DNA of 64,000 nucleotides, taken from contig JAKJXP020000063.1 in assembly GCA_022225965.2 (NCBI GenBank), positions 186,001 to 250,000 on the forward strand, written 5' to 3'. Positions within the stretch are counted from its first letter, which is position 1; every line of letters starts with the position of its first letter. Source of the stretch: Diatrype stigma (taxonomy: Eukaryota; Ascomycota; Sordariomycetes; Xylariales; Diatrypaceae). Below, piece by piece: positions 1 through 14,140 of the stretch. A program made the position numbers and the translations under genes. Under the pieces are notes generated by a model. The model did not search any database and was not told the origin of the DNA. It worked only from the letters and a program-made list of their open reading frames with translations.

Positions 1-841
1 CGCTAGTCGTTCGGAGACGGGATGAAACTGATCTCTCGGGCCAGGTTCGTGTTGTCAAGCACTCACTTGTCAAGTGCCTGTGGGGGAGACGTGAAGACTC
101 GGAGACTCGCCCCTAGTAATAATAAAAGGGGACAACAACAGCTTCCTCCAGACATTCTTCTGCTTTCCAGCCTCTTCAGCATCCAGACGTTCGGGTCATA
201 TGATGCATCGAATGGAGAAGAATGATGGAGTGGAGCTATTAGTTTGTTGTTCATCCGGTTCGGCCTACGGCACCGAGTGGGAAGTGCAGGAAAGCAGGAA
301 GTGCAGGAAGTGCACCAAGATTCTGGAAGCTCCTCCAGTTTAAACCTCGGCCCGCAACTAGCGCCGCCGTGCAGTGGCAACCATGGCCAGTAGCGAATGA
401 CATACCTATCTGCCAGGTATGTAACTTCCACTAACCACCCGATTGTGAGTGCGGAGTGGCAGAGTGGCAGGCATTGTTACCCGAATGGGGTCTCCGAATG
501 GCGAGAACCGACAATAACAATTGAAATGCAGGCGACCCGACCGCAACCGTTAACCCTCCACCTCACTTCACCGTCTAGTTAGTCATCGATCACAACTATC
601 AACCATCCTCCTTCACCCACCGCAGAACCGCGATTCCTGTATATTGAATTCTGATACTGGGTACTGGGTACTGGATACTGGATACTGGATACTGGATATT
701 GGATATTGGATACTGGATACTGAATTCTGAATACTGAACACTTGCGCAAACCCCCGTTGCTTCGGGTTACCTCCCTGCCCTTTCTACCAATCCTCCATAT
801 ATAACCGATAGGCGCTGCGCTGCTGCTGAACAGCACTCAGC
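1..841. other. Intergenic region upstream of the Lon gene
   Basis: No convincing gene is seen; the open frames here are short and low in coding character. The stretch holds a degenerate minisatellite (653-735) and a TATA-like TATATAA at 798-804, only about 40 bases before the Lon start codon. If that box is used, the Lon leader is very short. Promoter assignment is an inference from position only. Confidence 0.6.
653..735. repeat. Minisatellite, unit GGATACT / GGATATT
   Basis: About ten imperfect copies of a 7-nt unit (GGTACTG, GGATACT, GGATATT variants) in direct tandem, ending about 105 bases before the Lon start codon. Seen directly; no function can be assigned. Confidence 0.85.
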
Positions 842-3838
842 ATGACGTTAACAGGGCAGTCCGCCATCGTCCCTATAATCCCCCTCGCCAACAGCAGCGT
901 CCTGTATCCGGGGTCTGTTCTGCGAATCCCCGTACCCTCTACTCGATCGGATATACCTGCCTTGCTTTCGAGCATCTACACACGTGCATCGCAAACCTCC
1001 AAACGAGTCGATGAGGTTCCCGTCGTCTGCGTGCCCTTAACCTCCCCGCTTCTGAGCCGTCGGGGCCAGCGCTTAATCGAGAACGATCCCGAGAAGTACA
1101 AGCAGCTGCTGGAGGCCAGCCCCAAGAACATAACGAAGGACCGTCTGTTCGGCTATGGCGTCGTCGCTAAGATCACCGGCATCCAGGGCCAGAATGGCGC
1201 TGAGTTCAACCTGCTGGTTCAGGGCGTGTCGCGCGTCTCCCTCGACAAATTCACGCAAGAGAAGCCCTTTTTTGAGGCGAAGGTCAACTACCACAGCGAC
1301 TCGGTTGGCCCTGACGAGCTCCAGAGTCCCGAGTATCGGGAGCTTTTTGGCCAGCTCAAGCATTTGTCGCGAGAGCTTGTTTCGTACCTCCGCGTCTCGG
1401 CCTTCCTCCTGTCCAATGGCTCCGCAGGCTTGAACCCGCTCTTGTCGCGTCGTCTTGAACAGTTCATTTCGAAGAAATTACCCCACGAGGGAGGCACACT
1501 CGCCGACTTCATGATGAACGTGGCTGAGGGTACTTACGAGGAGAAGCTGCGCATCCTCGCAGCTGTCGACGTAACCACTAAGATTCAGAAAGTCATCGAA
1601 TTATTGGAACACCAGGTAGACGAGATCAAGGGCAACATCAAAGTGACTACGGTCACGAGCACGGCAATTCCTATTCACGTAGACCCGGAGGATATGGAGA
1701 AAATGAAGAAACGGATCATCCAGAGAGGGCAGGTGCCCGGCCTAGGTACACATGGACCGGGCTTCAGCATGAGCAACATGTTTGGCGGCGGTGGCGGTAA
1801 TAAAGAGGGCGATCAGCAAGAACCTGATGACTTGCAAGAGCTCGAGAAGAGAATAGAAGAAGCGAAACTTCCGCCAGAGGCGGCCAAAGTTGCGGAACGG
1901 GAGTTCAAGCGATTGAAGCAGATGATGCCAGCCCAGGCCGAATATCAGGTCGTCAGGACCTATCTCGAAACACTGGCGGATATACCTTGGTCTACAGTTA
2001 CAGATGATCCCATTAGTGCCGGAAGCTTGGAGCGGGCAAGGAAGCAGCTAGATGATGATCACTACGGGATAGAGAAAGTCAAGAAGCGTTTGCTTTCATA
2101 TCTGACGATTGTCCGGTTGATGCAGTCAGCAAACGATGCGCTCGGAAAGCAGATCAAGCAAGCCGAGCAGGAGACTGTTGACTTGGAATCAGCTAAGAAT
2201 AGCACCAAAGAGGACACGCCTCTTGACCCAGAATTGGAGGAAAAGATCAAAGCGAGTGGCATCAAAGTGCAAGTCTTAAAGGGCAAGCTGCGAGCGGAAA
2301 GGGCGCCTATTTTACTGCTGATCGGCCCGCCGGGTGTAGGCAAGACTAGCATTGCCAGATCCATCGCTACAGCTCTAGGCCGGAAGTTCCATAGGATTTC
2401 CCTTGGAGGCGTCCGCGATGAGGCAGAAATCCGAGGTCACCGGAGGACTTACGTTGCTGCCATGCCCGGTTTGATCGTACAAGGGTTGAAGAAGGTAGGG
2501 GTGGCCAATCCCGTATTTTTGTTAGACGAGATCGATAAGCTGGGACACGCCAACCATAACGGAGACCCCTCCGCGGCAATGCTCGAGGTACTCGACCCGG
2601 AGCAGAATCACACATTCCATGATCACTACGTCAACACCCCGATCGATCTTAGCAAGGTCCTCTTCATCGCCACTGCCAACAGCCTCGACACCATCCCTGG
2701 CCCGCTCCTGGATCGTATGGAGACTCTGGAGTTCTCCGGCTACACGACGCTTGAGAAGCGTCATATCGCTTTACGGCATCTGATACCCAAACAAATACGC
2801 GTAAACGGTCTAGCAGAGGACCAGGTCAAGTTCAGTGAGGAGGTGGTGTCCAAGATCATCGAGTCGTACACCCGTGAATCAGGGGTTCGCAATCTGGAAC
2901 GCGAGATCGGGACTGTCTGTCGCGCCAAGGCCGTCGAGTTTGTGGAAGCGAACGACCGGGGTCGACCTGAGACATACCGCCCCGAGGTTACGGTCGAGGA
3001 TCTCGAAGCCATCCTAGGCATCGAGCGGTTCGAGGAGGAGATCGCCGAGAAGACGACCCAGCCGGGCATCGTCACGGGCCTGGTCGCCTACAGCTCGGGC
3101 GGCAACGGCGGCATCCTGTTCATCGAGGTCCTGGACATGCCGGGCGACGGGAGTGTCGAGCTCACGGGCAACCTAGGCGAGGTGCTGAAGGAGAGCGTAA
3201 AAGTCGCCAGAAGCTGGGTCCGGAATCACGCGTATGAGCTGGGCCTGACCCAGGACCCGACGGAGAATATCATGCGCAACCGCAGCCTGCACGTGCACTG
3301 CCCCTCTGGCGCCGTCCCGAAGGACGGCCCGTCCAGCGGTATGGCGCAGGCCATCGCGCTCATTTCCCTTTTGTCCGGGCGACCCGTCCCACCATCGATG
3401 GCCATGACCGTAAGCATGTCCCAGGGGGTTACAATTGTTTTCTTTTTCCATAATAGTGGGCTAACGTCTTCTGGTTTAGGGCGAATTCCAACTGTCTGGT
3501 CACGTAAAGCGAGTCGGGGGAATCAAGGAGAAGCTCATCGGAGCGTACCGGGCGGGTGTTAAGACCGTACTGCTTCCCGCACAGAATAAAAAGGATGCTA
3601 AGGAGGTGCCTTCTGAGGTCAGAGACGGTCTGTCCATCATCTACGTCAAGTGAGTCCCATTTTATTCAAATTTTTCCTGTTCTTTTTCTGTACCTTACCA
3701 GATTGACTCGGCATCTTGGCTAACCTAACTGTTCTTCCCTCGTACAGCCATATCTGGGAAGCCATACGTCACGTCTGGCCCGACGTGCAATGGCCGCAGG
3801 AGAACGCGAACCAACCCCCGATCCAGTCCCGTCTGTGA
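842..3838 (+). CDS. LONP2: Peroxisomal Lon protease (ATP-dependent serine protease, LONP2/Pln type)
   Basis: ATP-dependent protease that degrades misfolded or oxidised proteins of the peroxisomal matrix. Three exons are inferred: 842-3409, 3480-3649 and 3748-3838, giving 942 residues, close to the usual length of fungal peroxisomal Lon. Order of parts: N-terminal Lon substrate-binding domain (about 10-265), helical linker with Gly-rich and charged stretches (about 300-345), AAA+ module with Walker A GPPGVGKT (495-502) and Walker B VFLLDEID (558-565), then the protease domain with the catalytic serine in PKDGPSSG (Ser832) and the catalytic lysine in GGIKEK (Lys874). The catalytic Lys lies in exon 2, so splicing is needed for an active enzyme. 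The last three residues are SRL, a type 1 peroxisomal targeting signal, and there is no mitochondrial presequence. Both introns have good signals (donors GTAAGC and GTGAGT, CTAAC branch sites). The start is the first ATG of the frame and the Lon domain begins a few residues later. Confidence 0.95.
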
Positions 3839-5976
3839 TTGAGAGGGTGGGTCGGTGGGGGTTGGAGAGAGAAGGGAGAGGAAACTCCTTCGCTTCGCAT
3901 TGTTTACTAGTTACGGTACGGGTTGCTCGGAATCTGGAACCAGGCCAGCCGCAGCGCCCCCTCCATCCTTTTCTTTTTTCTACAGTTTTTTATATCTCCC
4001 CGGAGAAAAAGCATTCGCAGATTGGTGTCTGTAAATTGCTACTAGCGAAGCGAATGGAAATGGAGTTTAAACCACCATCGTGTATATAATGTTACAAAAA
4101 TGTCTACCTACCTAACTCACTAACTAACCAGTATTGACTCGATAGTCAATGGTTTCAAAGCAAGCTGTCTGTCTACATGAAACAAATGTTGCCTTTTGGT
4201 TTTTCGGCTTCTATTCTTCTGTCCTTCTGCTCCCTCTAAAATGCACATCACCGTGGCTCTAGTGCCTGATCTGCGTACAACGTCGCCACCCCCAGTCATT
4301 GGACTACCTAGACAGTTCAAGTTGCTGTTTAACTAATCTGCAACGTCTTCCTTTGCGCAAGTACTTGGCTACGAGGTAGTTCGTTCATCCTCCGGCCTAC
4401 CGGTATTCTACAGGGTATTGTAACATGAGTAGCTCATCCACATACATGACAAAGTCTAGTACGTGTCGCCGTGCTACGCTGCATCAGGACAGGGTCAGCA
4501 TACCAACAGACGACCGTGTTTTGTGCAACGTGCCACAGCGCCGTTCGCTGCCGGAAGAAGCGAGGGTTGGACGCCCCCCATGGAACTCACCTTGTACATG
4601 CCTACCAAGCTACTCAGCAACTTACCTAACCACCTCATTGCCTCTTCATCACCTCCTCAAATAGGTATATACTACTTCATGGCGAACCGGTATGGGGTGA
4701 TGTCTGATAGCTGTTCAACCCCCCCTTTCCCCACAGTCTCCAAGCCAGACAAGACAAGACCTGAACAGAAACCAGACCAGACCGCCGGGGCTAGGAACTG
4801 AACTGGGCTGCTTGTGGCACAGAACAGGACAATGTCTTGTATAACTTCCGTATGTGTGCTGCGTAGGTATGCCAAAGAGCGAAAGGGGTTCAGTGCGAGG
4901 TAAGCAGGATCTTCCCGTCTGCCTGTCCATCTTTCTGCATACCTACCGAGTGCATATCTCGGAAGTTCATGTTCTCGTACAATAGGCGTCATCGAACTCG
5001 CCCTCCCTCCCTAGAGGCAAAGTAGCTTCTCTGTTGTTCGATGTCACGACGGTAGTGATACTTCTCCGTCATGCTGTATTGACGATGGCGCATGTCAAAC
5101 CTTTCCCATGCCGTATTCAGAATACATATATATACGTATATACGTGTATGCGTCCGTACATAGGTATGTAGCTGTTGATATGTGTACACATACGGCCGGC
5201 CACTTGGTTGCAAAAGCGATGCATAGCTCCGGCGCTGCCAGCCTCTCGGGACTTAAGAGAACGAATACTTACATCAACGAAGAAAGGGGGCGTGGGCGGA
5301 CAGGTACAGAAGAAAGGAAGAAGAAACAGAGTAACTACCTCGGTATGTAGTCTACTTACCTAACTAGGTAGGATATACACCATAATATGAGGGGAGGGGG
5401 GTCAAGAAAGAGAGGAGAAGAGAAATAGAAACACAAGAAATCCGCCGAGCAGGAACGAACCAGTTCCTCGGTAAGACCTTCTGCGTTTCTCCCGCCGCCA
5501 CCTCTAGGGGATCGGATCTTGTGGTACATACTAGGGAGCAGACAGACAGACGGGTGGGTATACGAATAAGTAGGACAATGAAAAGGGGGGACGACGTAGC
5601 TGTCCGTCCATCTATCCTTTTGTCCCCCTCGTTGCACTCACTACCTAGACATCAATACCCAAGTAAATGTTCACCCGAACGGTTAGCTGGATTTATTTGG
5701 TTACGAACGTCCGAGTCTTCTACGCATCTCACGCCAACTACCCACCGACATCAACTCGTACGACAGTCCGACAGGCTAGATCTCCTGGGGCGTGTGCTTA
5801 TTGTGGTGCGCCGTCGCTCGTGCTATTCGTCACGGTCATCATTTGTCTTCGGGGATTCGTCCGTCCGGCAGACTAGACTAGGTTTGTATGTCTTACTCTC
5901 TGATTATTTTCTTCTGTTCCCCCTATCTTCACCTTGACCTCGTCTCTAGTCTCTCGCCCAGACAACGGTCAGAAGC

Positions 5977-5977
<1 letters not shown>

Positions 5978-6007
<30 letters not shown>
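5978..6007. repeat. (CTG)10 trinucleotide repeat
   Basis: Ten perfect CTG units in non-coding sequence. The reverse strand reads poly-Ser in one frame, but there is no gene context. Confidence 0.95.
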
Positions 6008-6009
<2 letters not shown>

Positions 6010-7564
6010 GCTTCCCCCGTATGCATGTGCATGTATATGTGTGTCTTCCTGTCCTCCCCTAAAATAGAAACATGAAACTAAGCCCCATATAGGGAATATA
6101 GCGAAGAGATGGTGAAGATGCGCAGAAACTTCCACTTACTTAGCATATTACACATGTTAAACGCACATGGGTACATATGCAGGCACGTATACATGCACGC
6201 CGTTGCATTCATGTATGTGGATTAGACCGGAGTTGGGCTGAAGATGCGAGTTTGATATACATCCTCGCCCATACCCACTTGCCCACCTACGCCCCTTTCT
6301 ATACGGATAGGTACACCCTCACACAAACGGCGTACATGCCTACCTGCGTCACGGGTATCATGTGTACGTATGTGAGTAGGTATGTTGGCATATGCGAATA
6401 AATGATTACTCCTCTCTACCACTGCCAATGTATAGGTAAGTTAACTGAGGTGGCTCTCCAAGAGCGAGATAACATTAGCAGCAGCAACGAAACGCTCCTC
6501 GCCTATCCTAACACCTAGGTATGTAGGCAGGTAGTTTGCATGATGCCCCTACCCTATCTTCCGACCCGACCCGACGCACCGCTCGCTCATCCTGGCTGGG
6601 CTGGACGGGCTTGGTAAACCATAACCCAGGCACCTGGACTCGGGAACATCTCCCCGTGAGCTCACGCAGGCACCCGGCGCGGCGGGTTCCCGTATTCATC
6701 GTCATCGTCATCGTCATCATAACCCGTAGCAAATACGCACTACATAGGTACAGTACATTACGTACAGTATGCGTACATCCCCTTTCAATAAATTACCCCC
6801 TTATTTGCCCAGCTTGCCCTGGGGGTCAGTTAGTAAAGAATTATTACGTTGTGTTTATTATATACACACGGCTAAGTACTCATATGCAATATAACTCTGA
6901 GTAGGCTGCACGCCGGCCGCGCCGCTAACCGCTGCCGGCGGCTAGTTGACCGGTTGTTGTTCTTCGAGATGACGCATAAGAAATAGAATAAGGAATGGTA
7001 CAGAATATGACGATACCGTAATGTCGTTGGACGATCATGTCAAGTCCCAGATAGCCGAGTTTTGTGCAACTCACCAGGGGTGGGAGAGCAAGCGGCTTAT
7101 AGCTGGGTACTACCAGACAATGTGCAGTGTGTAATTTACCCAAGGGGAAAAGGGGGATACCTTATTAGAGATCGACGTATATCTTTGCATACAAGTACAT
7201 GATTAATAATATATCATGTGAAGAATAATCAAGAATGACTGAATGAGTTTGAATTCTTGACGTTGATTTGTTTACATGGTCGTACAATCAAACGAATTGA
7301 AGAAATGAGCTGCCGAGAGACTCGAGGGTGTTTTGTTTTGGCTCTTCCCTTTCGATAGGTCGGGAGAGTACTCGGGACGAAACCCACGTATACAAAGCTA
7401 CCCAGTACATGTTATTGGGAGGTAGGTCACGTAGTCAGGGAGGTCAATATCTAACTAGGTAATTGGTATCCCGATCTGGGGAAGGGTGTAACAGCAACAC
7501 AGACACGACAGGCAGTGTAGTGGTGACATGAAAGAAGGGCGAGCAACAGAAAGATGGGTGGGAA

Positions 7565-7616
7565 ACACAGACACAGACACAGACACAGACAGAGATACGG
7601 ATACAGATAAAGATAC
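7565..7616. repeat. (ACAGAC)n / (AGATAC)n degenerate hexanucleotide repeat
   Basis: Tandem ACAGAC units drifting into GATACAG/AGATAC variants, followed by ACACAC-rich sequence. The long open frames over it in three reverse frames are a by-product of the repeat. Confidence 0.85.
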
Positions 7617-9324
7617 ACGAGCACAGCACCGGCGCACCGGTACACACACACACACCTCACACATTCAAGCTCACAGCCACATCCTACCGCCCCTGGCTCC
7701 TGGCTGCTGGCCCCAACCTGCCAGTTACCTCATATGCCTTAGGTTCATACAGTATGGTATGGAATGTATCTATACAAGAGTGGCGGGAGCACGAGGATAC
7801 CAAAGTGAACGCGCCGTCGGGTGGACCAATTCTCCTCAGACCGGCCCGTGGAGGAAAAGAGTAAGGTTGGTTTCAAGCCCGAAGCAGACAGCCGAGTCCG
7901 AGGGTCGTAGTACCCTGGGTATTCTCTATCCCCTATCTCCATACCTAGCATACAATGGTTTGCGCCCCCTTCCAGCGGAACGGATTGCCTAGGGTTTCGA
8001 GTGTTCCTGCCATGCAATCTACTTGCTACACGATGCCCCGAGCCTAGCACGGGTTCCATGCCGCTCAGGAGGGAGGGCGTCCGGGTATCCACTACCCGGC
8101 CGGCGCTCCGGTTGTAGGATGACACTGGGCTAATGTAGAGTCAATAAATAAGAGTTCCGATATAACCCCAGGATGGCAGTTGCTAGCAATGAGGACGCGG
8201 TGATGTTATAGCATTCTTATAGATGTCTATCGACCTACCCACGTACACAATATTGCCTATTACCGCGCCTCTACCTATTCCAGCCTCCCCCATCGTTTAT
8301 GTGCCGTACACCATCCCCAGGGAAATAATCCGTACTTCCCCCTTTCCCAAAACCCCCACCTTGCAACCCCGTCTACCCGCAGGAATCGTGATACACAAAG
8401 TAGGTATCACGCACAGCCCTGCCGTCGCCGGGACCTGACTTGGCAACCTCCTGGGACTAGGAGAAAAGCAAACGGGAGCTCTACGTTCAGGATGGGCAAC
8501 TTGAGCCTTCCAGTCAGTCGGTCTAGTGCGATGCCTGGCTTCCTGTAAATATGAAGGGCAGTATTAAATAATTAGCCATATGTACATGTTAACCTGACTA
8601 TTATTGTACGGGTGTTCTAGTCTCTTCCAGTCTCCGTGTGTCTGGTAGCTGGCTGACTGCTAGTGTCAATAGTTGGTCGGACTAATTTGTTCCTTCCTCG
8701 GCGAGTGTGAGCAGTAGCAGCAGCAGCATGTGAAATGGCGTGGTGGTTGGGAATGGCAAAGGGATGAAGAAGGGGAATTCAGGGCGCGGGAAGAAGAAAA
8801 AAAAAGGGTTGAGGAGGTCGGGCCTGGGCCGCCCTCGTTTATGGAGCGAACTGGAACGAACCATGCAGGTCCAAATATCCGGGAGCGCCCAGATTTACCA
8901 GTTCCCGGGTCTAACTAGGTGGCTAGCTAGCTAGTTAGTAGATCTCATCGTCGGGGAAGGCTATACAGACTTAACTTACTCGCTAGGCCAGCTTCTACAC
9001 AGTAACGTTACTAGTTAGCCCGGCATTTCTCTACTTGGGATTCGGGGCTTGGAACCTACCTATAGTTAGTAACTAGTAGGAAGTTTTGGTAGCCGACCTA
9101 TGGCGTGCGACTTGTTGGCTTCAGTCCCGGCTAGTGATGCCTGGTGGCCTAACGGCGCTTTCCGGTATGATGTAGAGCCGTCACTCCAGTAACCTTTTGG
9201 ACTAGGTCAAGACAGGAGCACGAGCTGCTTCCCTTTCTCCCCTCTCCTTAACTGGATGAAGTGTAGCTTCTCCATACGCGTCCCATCGAGCCGGGCGAGC
9301 TAGGCTCCAATGCATCGTGACGAT

Positions 9325-9348
9325 GGCGGCGGCGGCGGCGGCGGCGGC
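9325..9348. repeat. (GGC)8 trinucleotide repeat
   Basis: Eight perfect GGC units within a short open frame that has no other coding character. Confidence 0.95.
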
Positions 9349-12300
9349 ACCGACAGATTAACATACGTAGGCACACAGACAGCAGGCAGCGAGTCGGGGC
9401 AAGCGAGCGACCCGGCTGTCGACCTCGGTAGAGTGTTGGGACTTAAATCCATAGGGCGCATGAGATTTGCATCCCTACATTCAGAAAGGGGCAAAGAACG
9501 TGGCCTACGTGCCGTAGTGCTAGCAGATCGATCTCGAGCTAATACCACGTCCAAGAGCCGGGCGGGTTGGCTACATAGCTAGCTGTGCTCTCGGTACCAT
9601 ATGGAGATGGACTAGTGACGTTATTATTAAGATGACCAGCTCCTATGTAACTAAAGAACTACCGCCGATGCTGAATAATGGTCCATGAGGGATATTACAT
9701 AGTATAAAAAAAACTTCCATGACAACAACAAGCAAGAACCAGGTAAAACGTGGCTACGGCCAAGACATGCACAGCATGCGGCGGGCGGTGAACTAACGTC
9801 AACGGCCTGGGCAGCCCTGGCTGGCTGGGAACGGAATCCATGATCCATCCTGTGAGAGTACCCAGACCCCGACCCAGAAGCGCGGGCGCGGGCCAGCGCG
9901 AAAAGCATCATCTACGAACCGTAACCAACTAGCTCTTGTACTTCGTACATCTTGTAATACCATCCCTAACCGCCATGCGCGTTCGTATCGTACTAGCATG
10001 TACCTAACATGGAGCACCCCGGGCGCGTCATCTCGCATATCATATTAGGGACCGCCTATAGCGAAGGACCCCGCAAAATAAACATCCTGGGAAAACGCGG
10101 GCTTTGCGGTCTAGCGACGATCCGCCGCGATATAGGCAATATTGTACGGGTGGAGCCCCATTTCTTTTTCTTCTTCATCTTCGGGCGTCTGAGCGATGAT
10201 GGAGAAGTGAGAAGGGCTAGTTACATGTACTTCACACCTATGTAGGTATACCTACCTGCATAAGAGATGGAGTAGTAGTTGTGTTAGCTTATACTATGTA
10301 CCTAGTAACAGTGCTCCCATTCACACCCCTCACCACCTCCTTTCCATTCACTCACAACCATTCCGGGCCTTACAGGCTACCTATCAAACAAAGCACTGAT
10401 GATAGTCTCCGGTTCCAATGTGTGTACCTTACATTGGTCTGATTCCCGTGAAAGAGAAGAAGCAGAAGAAGAAGCAAAAAGGCCGCCGGTGGAACGGATA
10501 GCTAATAACTGACTGCCTGGCTATGTAGTTGCAAGCATCTCGGGTATTTACCGATGCTAACAAGTGGAGTAACCCAAGATCCGGCAATCTGTATGTAGGT
10601 ACGTGCGTACATAAACTATACCCATACATTACATAGGTACGTATGTATAACAGGGAGATATTATAAGATGTACATAGTATTACATGACACCAACGGGAAG
10701 GGCTTCCGTCGTTCATTCGACGATGACGGCGACGACCGCCGCGAGCATACTACTGCGTACATATGGGTGTATACCTCCGGCAAGCTATGTAGCATAGATA
10801 CATCCATATAACTATACCGTACACATACCTGGTATATATGAGCGGTTGTAGTATAATCACCTACATGCGATGCGTGCCAAGATGCGAGTGTCAAACCGGC
10901 CCGAGGCGGTGAATCGGCCTCCCTCCCATGCCGAGACGACAATGGGAGGTAAGCACGTAGCTAACTAATAGTATATATAGTCTATACCTGTAGTAAGACA
11001 GCACATCGAGTAATTGGTGACCTTACTGGTATAATGGATTCATCAGAGGACAAGCGGGCACGTGGCTCGAGGTAGGTAGGTAGGTAAAAGTAAGTAAATA
11101 GCCAGGGCACTGCCTTATTACCTTAATATCCGGCATGAGCAAATTCTCCGGGTACTTATCTTGCCGTGAGGCTGAACGAAAAGCATCCCTAGCGCGAACG
11201 TTGTTTTCTTTTTACATAGTCTCCTTTACTCCTAAGATGTAAATACATACATACCTGCCTATTTATCTCTATACGCCGTTGTCTCGGCCGCAAGCCACCT
11301 GGGGGGGGCCCCTGGGCGCATATACGGAGAATTAGGCGTGTTATATTAAGTAAGAGGGCGCGGGTGACGTCCTGTCGGGGTATAAATGACAACTAGTAAC
11401 TACAGTACATAGTTATGTGTACGTATGTAGGAGCAGGCTGGCAGGGAGTGAGGAAAAGGGATATCCCTGGAATCCAACTAAGAACTACCTCACCTACATA
11501 TTTCTTTACGAGTTCGCCGAACTTCTAGCCCGTAAGCTACATGTAGGTAGTCACTTCGTAACTAGGCCACCCGACTATTGGATACTCACACAAGCTACTG
11601 GCTGCAGCGAACGGCCTGCGTGAGAGGTAGGGATGGCCTAAGTAGCGGTCGAGTCGTACAACCTACCGCCATACATACTTATCTACATAGGGGCTAAGCA
11701 ACAAAAGTAGCCCCGGGACTGGCCTTTTCCTCTCTACCGGTGTAGGATGTGGGGTGAAGTGGCTCATTGAGCTCCAGCACAACGAATGCCTATCATTGGG
11801 AAGAGGGGGCAGTCGTCTCCTATACCTATCCAATGCCTACTTTCGTGCCAATGCAGGAATACTCTCCTGGAGGTTAGTACGGGGAGTACGGGGAGCACGT
11901 GCATGCGACAGGGCGACAGGATTGTGATTTGCAGGGCCGTCGCACGTGAGCGTATGTACGTAGTAGTTATAGTTAGTCTTCAGCTAGGTACTTCTTGCAT
12001 ACTCACCTAACTGTAGTATCGGAGCGCCCATGGAGCCAACTCACCCAGTATGTATAGCACAATATCTTCCTGGGGTGTATTCATTAGGTGGGCTACATAC
12101 CTAGTAGGTACAAACATAAGGACTGGGCACCCTGAGCTCCCCTTCGCAACAAAACGGTGAAGGGGAACGTGGGCGGTACATACAAAGATGATATCTAACT
12201 GAGATGCGGCTTATCCGAGGCCTTCTGCGGTTGCATAAGCCGGGGTATCTGTGAGAGAGGTGTTGCAAGTCGGGGACGACGATGAGAGCAAATGTGTGGG

Positions 12301-12634
12301 TTGTGTTCGTGCTGTGTGTAATTATACACTTATACCTACTATTTACCTAGGTAGGTAATGCGAGCTCACGGCAGGGCTTGACTTTTGACAGCTTGTCAAT
12401 GTCATGCCAGTTCGGAGTTGCTCGAATGAGAAGACGCACGTGTTGCGGCGCCTGATGGCGCACATATACAACACATAACCCACATACACGAACCTTACTC
12501 CCTCACATCAGACCGTGGCTGATTGGGTCGTCGTCCATGTATAGACCTGAAAGGGGGAAGGGAGGCCTGGGTTATTCGGGTGCAAGCCGAGAGCTTGTCT
12601 GCTTGTAAGACCTACACACACTCTCCTGTCATAT

Positions 12635-12658
12635 CACACACACACACACACACACACA
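12635..12658. repeat. (CA)12 dinucleotide repeat
   Basis: Twelve perfect CA units in non-coding sequence. Confidence 0.95.
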
Positions 12659-12906
12659 TGCAAGCAAGCAAAAACTGGAAGCAGTCACCCCCCTTAACGA
12701 TCCTCTTCTATACCGGTTGCGCCACGGGCTTGCTTGAGGTTGCGGTTCTAGACCAATAATTGTCCGATGCGCGAATCGCCTTCAAAATGGGGCAGGCCTC
12801 GATGGTGTTGCATCGCTTATGTAGGCGCTGAGGCAATTATAGGCCAATTAATGGTTGCAGTCCCCGAGGTTCTTTTTACCATGTATCCAGGCAGCGATCG
12901 TTGCAG

Positions 12907-12956
12907 CATATGTATATGTATATGTATATGCATAGGTATATATAGGTATATATATA
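12907..12956. repeat. TATATG / TATAGG simple repeat
   Basis: Tandem TATATG units passing into TATAGGTATA units; a simple AT-rich satellite in non-coding sequence. Confidence 0.8.
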
Positions 12957-14140
12957 CTCTCCGACGTCAGTTTGGTGTGCGTATGTGATTATCCCTTAAC
13001 GGGCAGTTGATGTTCCATCGCTGACTCGAAAGATGACGGTACCTGGTTGTCGCAAAACATGACGACAGACAACATACATAATCTGCTCGCAACATCTCAA
13101 CCAGACGAATGCGCTAGAAGGATATACTATAAGGTAGACAGACTACGATGTAGCATTGTGGAGTGTAAAACAATCGTAAGAGGAAAGCAGTTCGCGCTCT
13201 GCCGCAGCGGACTGGAACTATTACTACGGGCTTAATAAAGACTGGCGCTCGATGCAACAACGGACGTGGGGGTACGAAATCAGCTAGAGTCCGTCCCGTC
13301 TTGCGGAATAGTCGCAGATCCTGAGGCATTGCTACATAGTAGTCCTAGCTACCACCTATCTACTTACCTACGTATAACTATAGCCGCGGTAGCAGTGCTA
13401 GTTACGTGGTGGTGGTGGTTGTATCTACTATGTAGGGAAGTACCTTGCCAGACAGTCAGATAGTGTGGCTGTTTTAGGGAGGCTCGAAACCCGCCCAGAA
13501 TGGCGGAATGCCTAGAATTAGTAGGTTGCCTAAAGAGGCAGTATTTACTAGAATGCTCGAGGAAAGAGGGGCTGCTGGATGTTGGATGTTGGATGCTAGA
13601 CTAGGTGCTGGGTACTGAGTGCTGGAGAGGGGACGTATGTACAATACACGCCTACCCAAGTAGATAACTTTGAGGCCGACGACGTTAAAAAGCCAAGCTT
13701 ATTAAATTACCAGATTGATAACGGTTTGCTGGGCAGGTCTGTACTATGGTTTATAGCTTGCTGGGCTGCTGGGCTGCTGGGGTAAAAGTGTGGTTTAGGC
13801 CAGTCCTTAATCTGACTTGATGTCTGACGATTGCCTGGACGGAGGCCCGAATGCGACGCTACAGAGGCCGGGGGGGCAGAAGAGCACTGGGGGGGGCTGC
13901 ATACAAAGCCGATCGCGCCAAACCTATATCTGCTAGAGGACAGCGGGTAGCCATGTGCCCGGGAGGGGTGCGAGTGGGGACAGCGAACCAGCCGATGTTC
14001 ATTATTAACAGGGGGGCCATAGTGGGGGACCCTGATATTGGTGGTCTGTGGTTTGTGGTCTGTGATCTGGGTGGTCCCAGAGCGAGCGGGATCGCAGAGG
14101 AATAAGGAGTAGGTACCGTTATGTGTAATGTGTAACGCCG

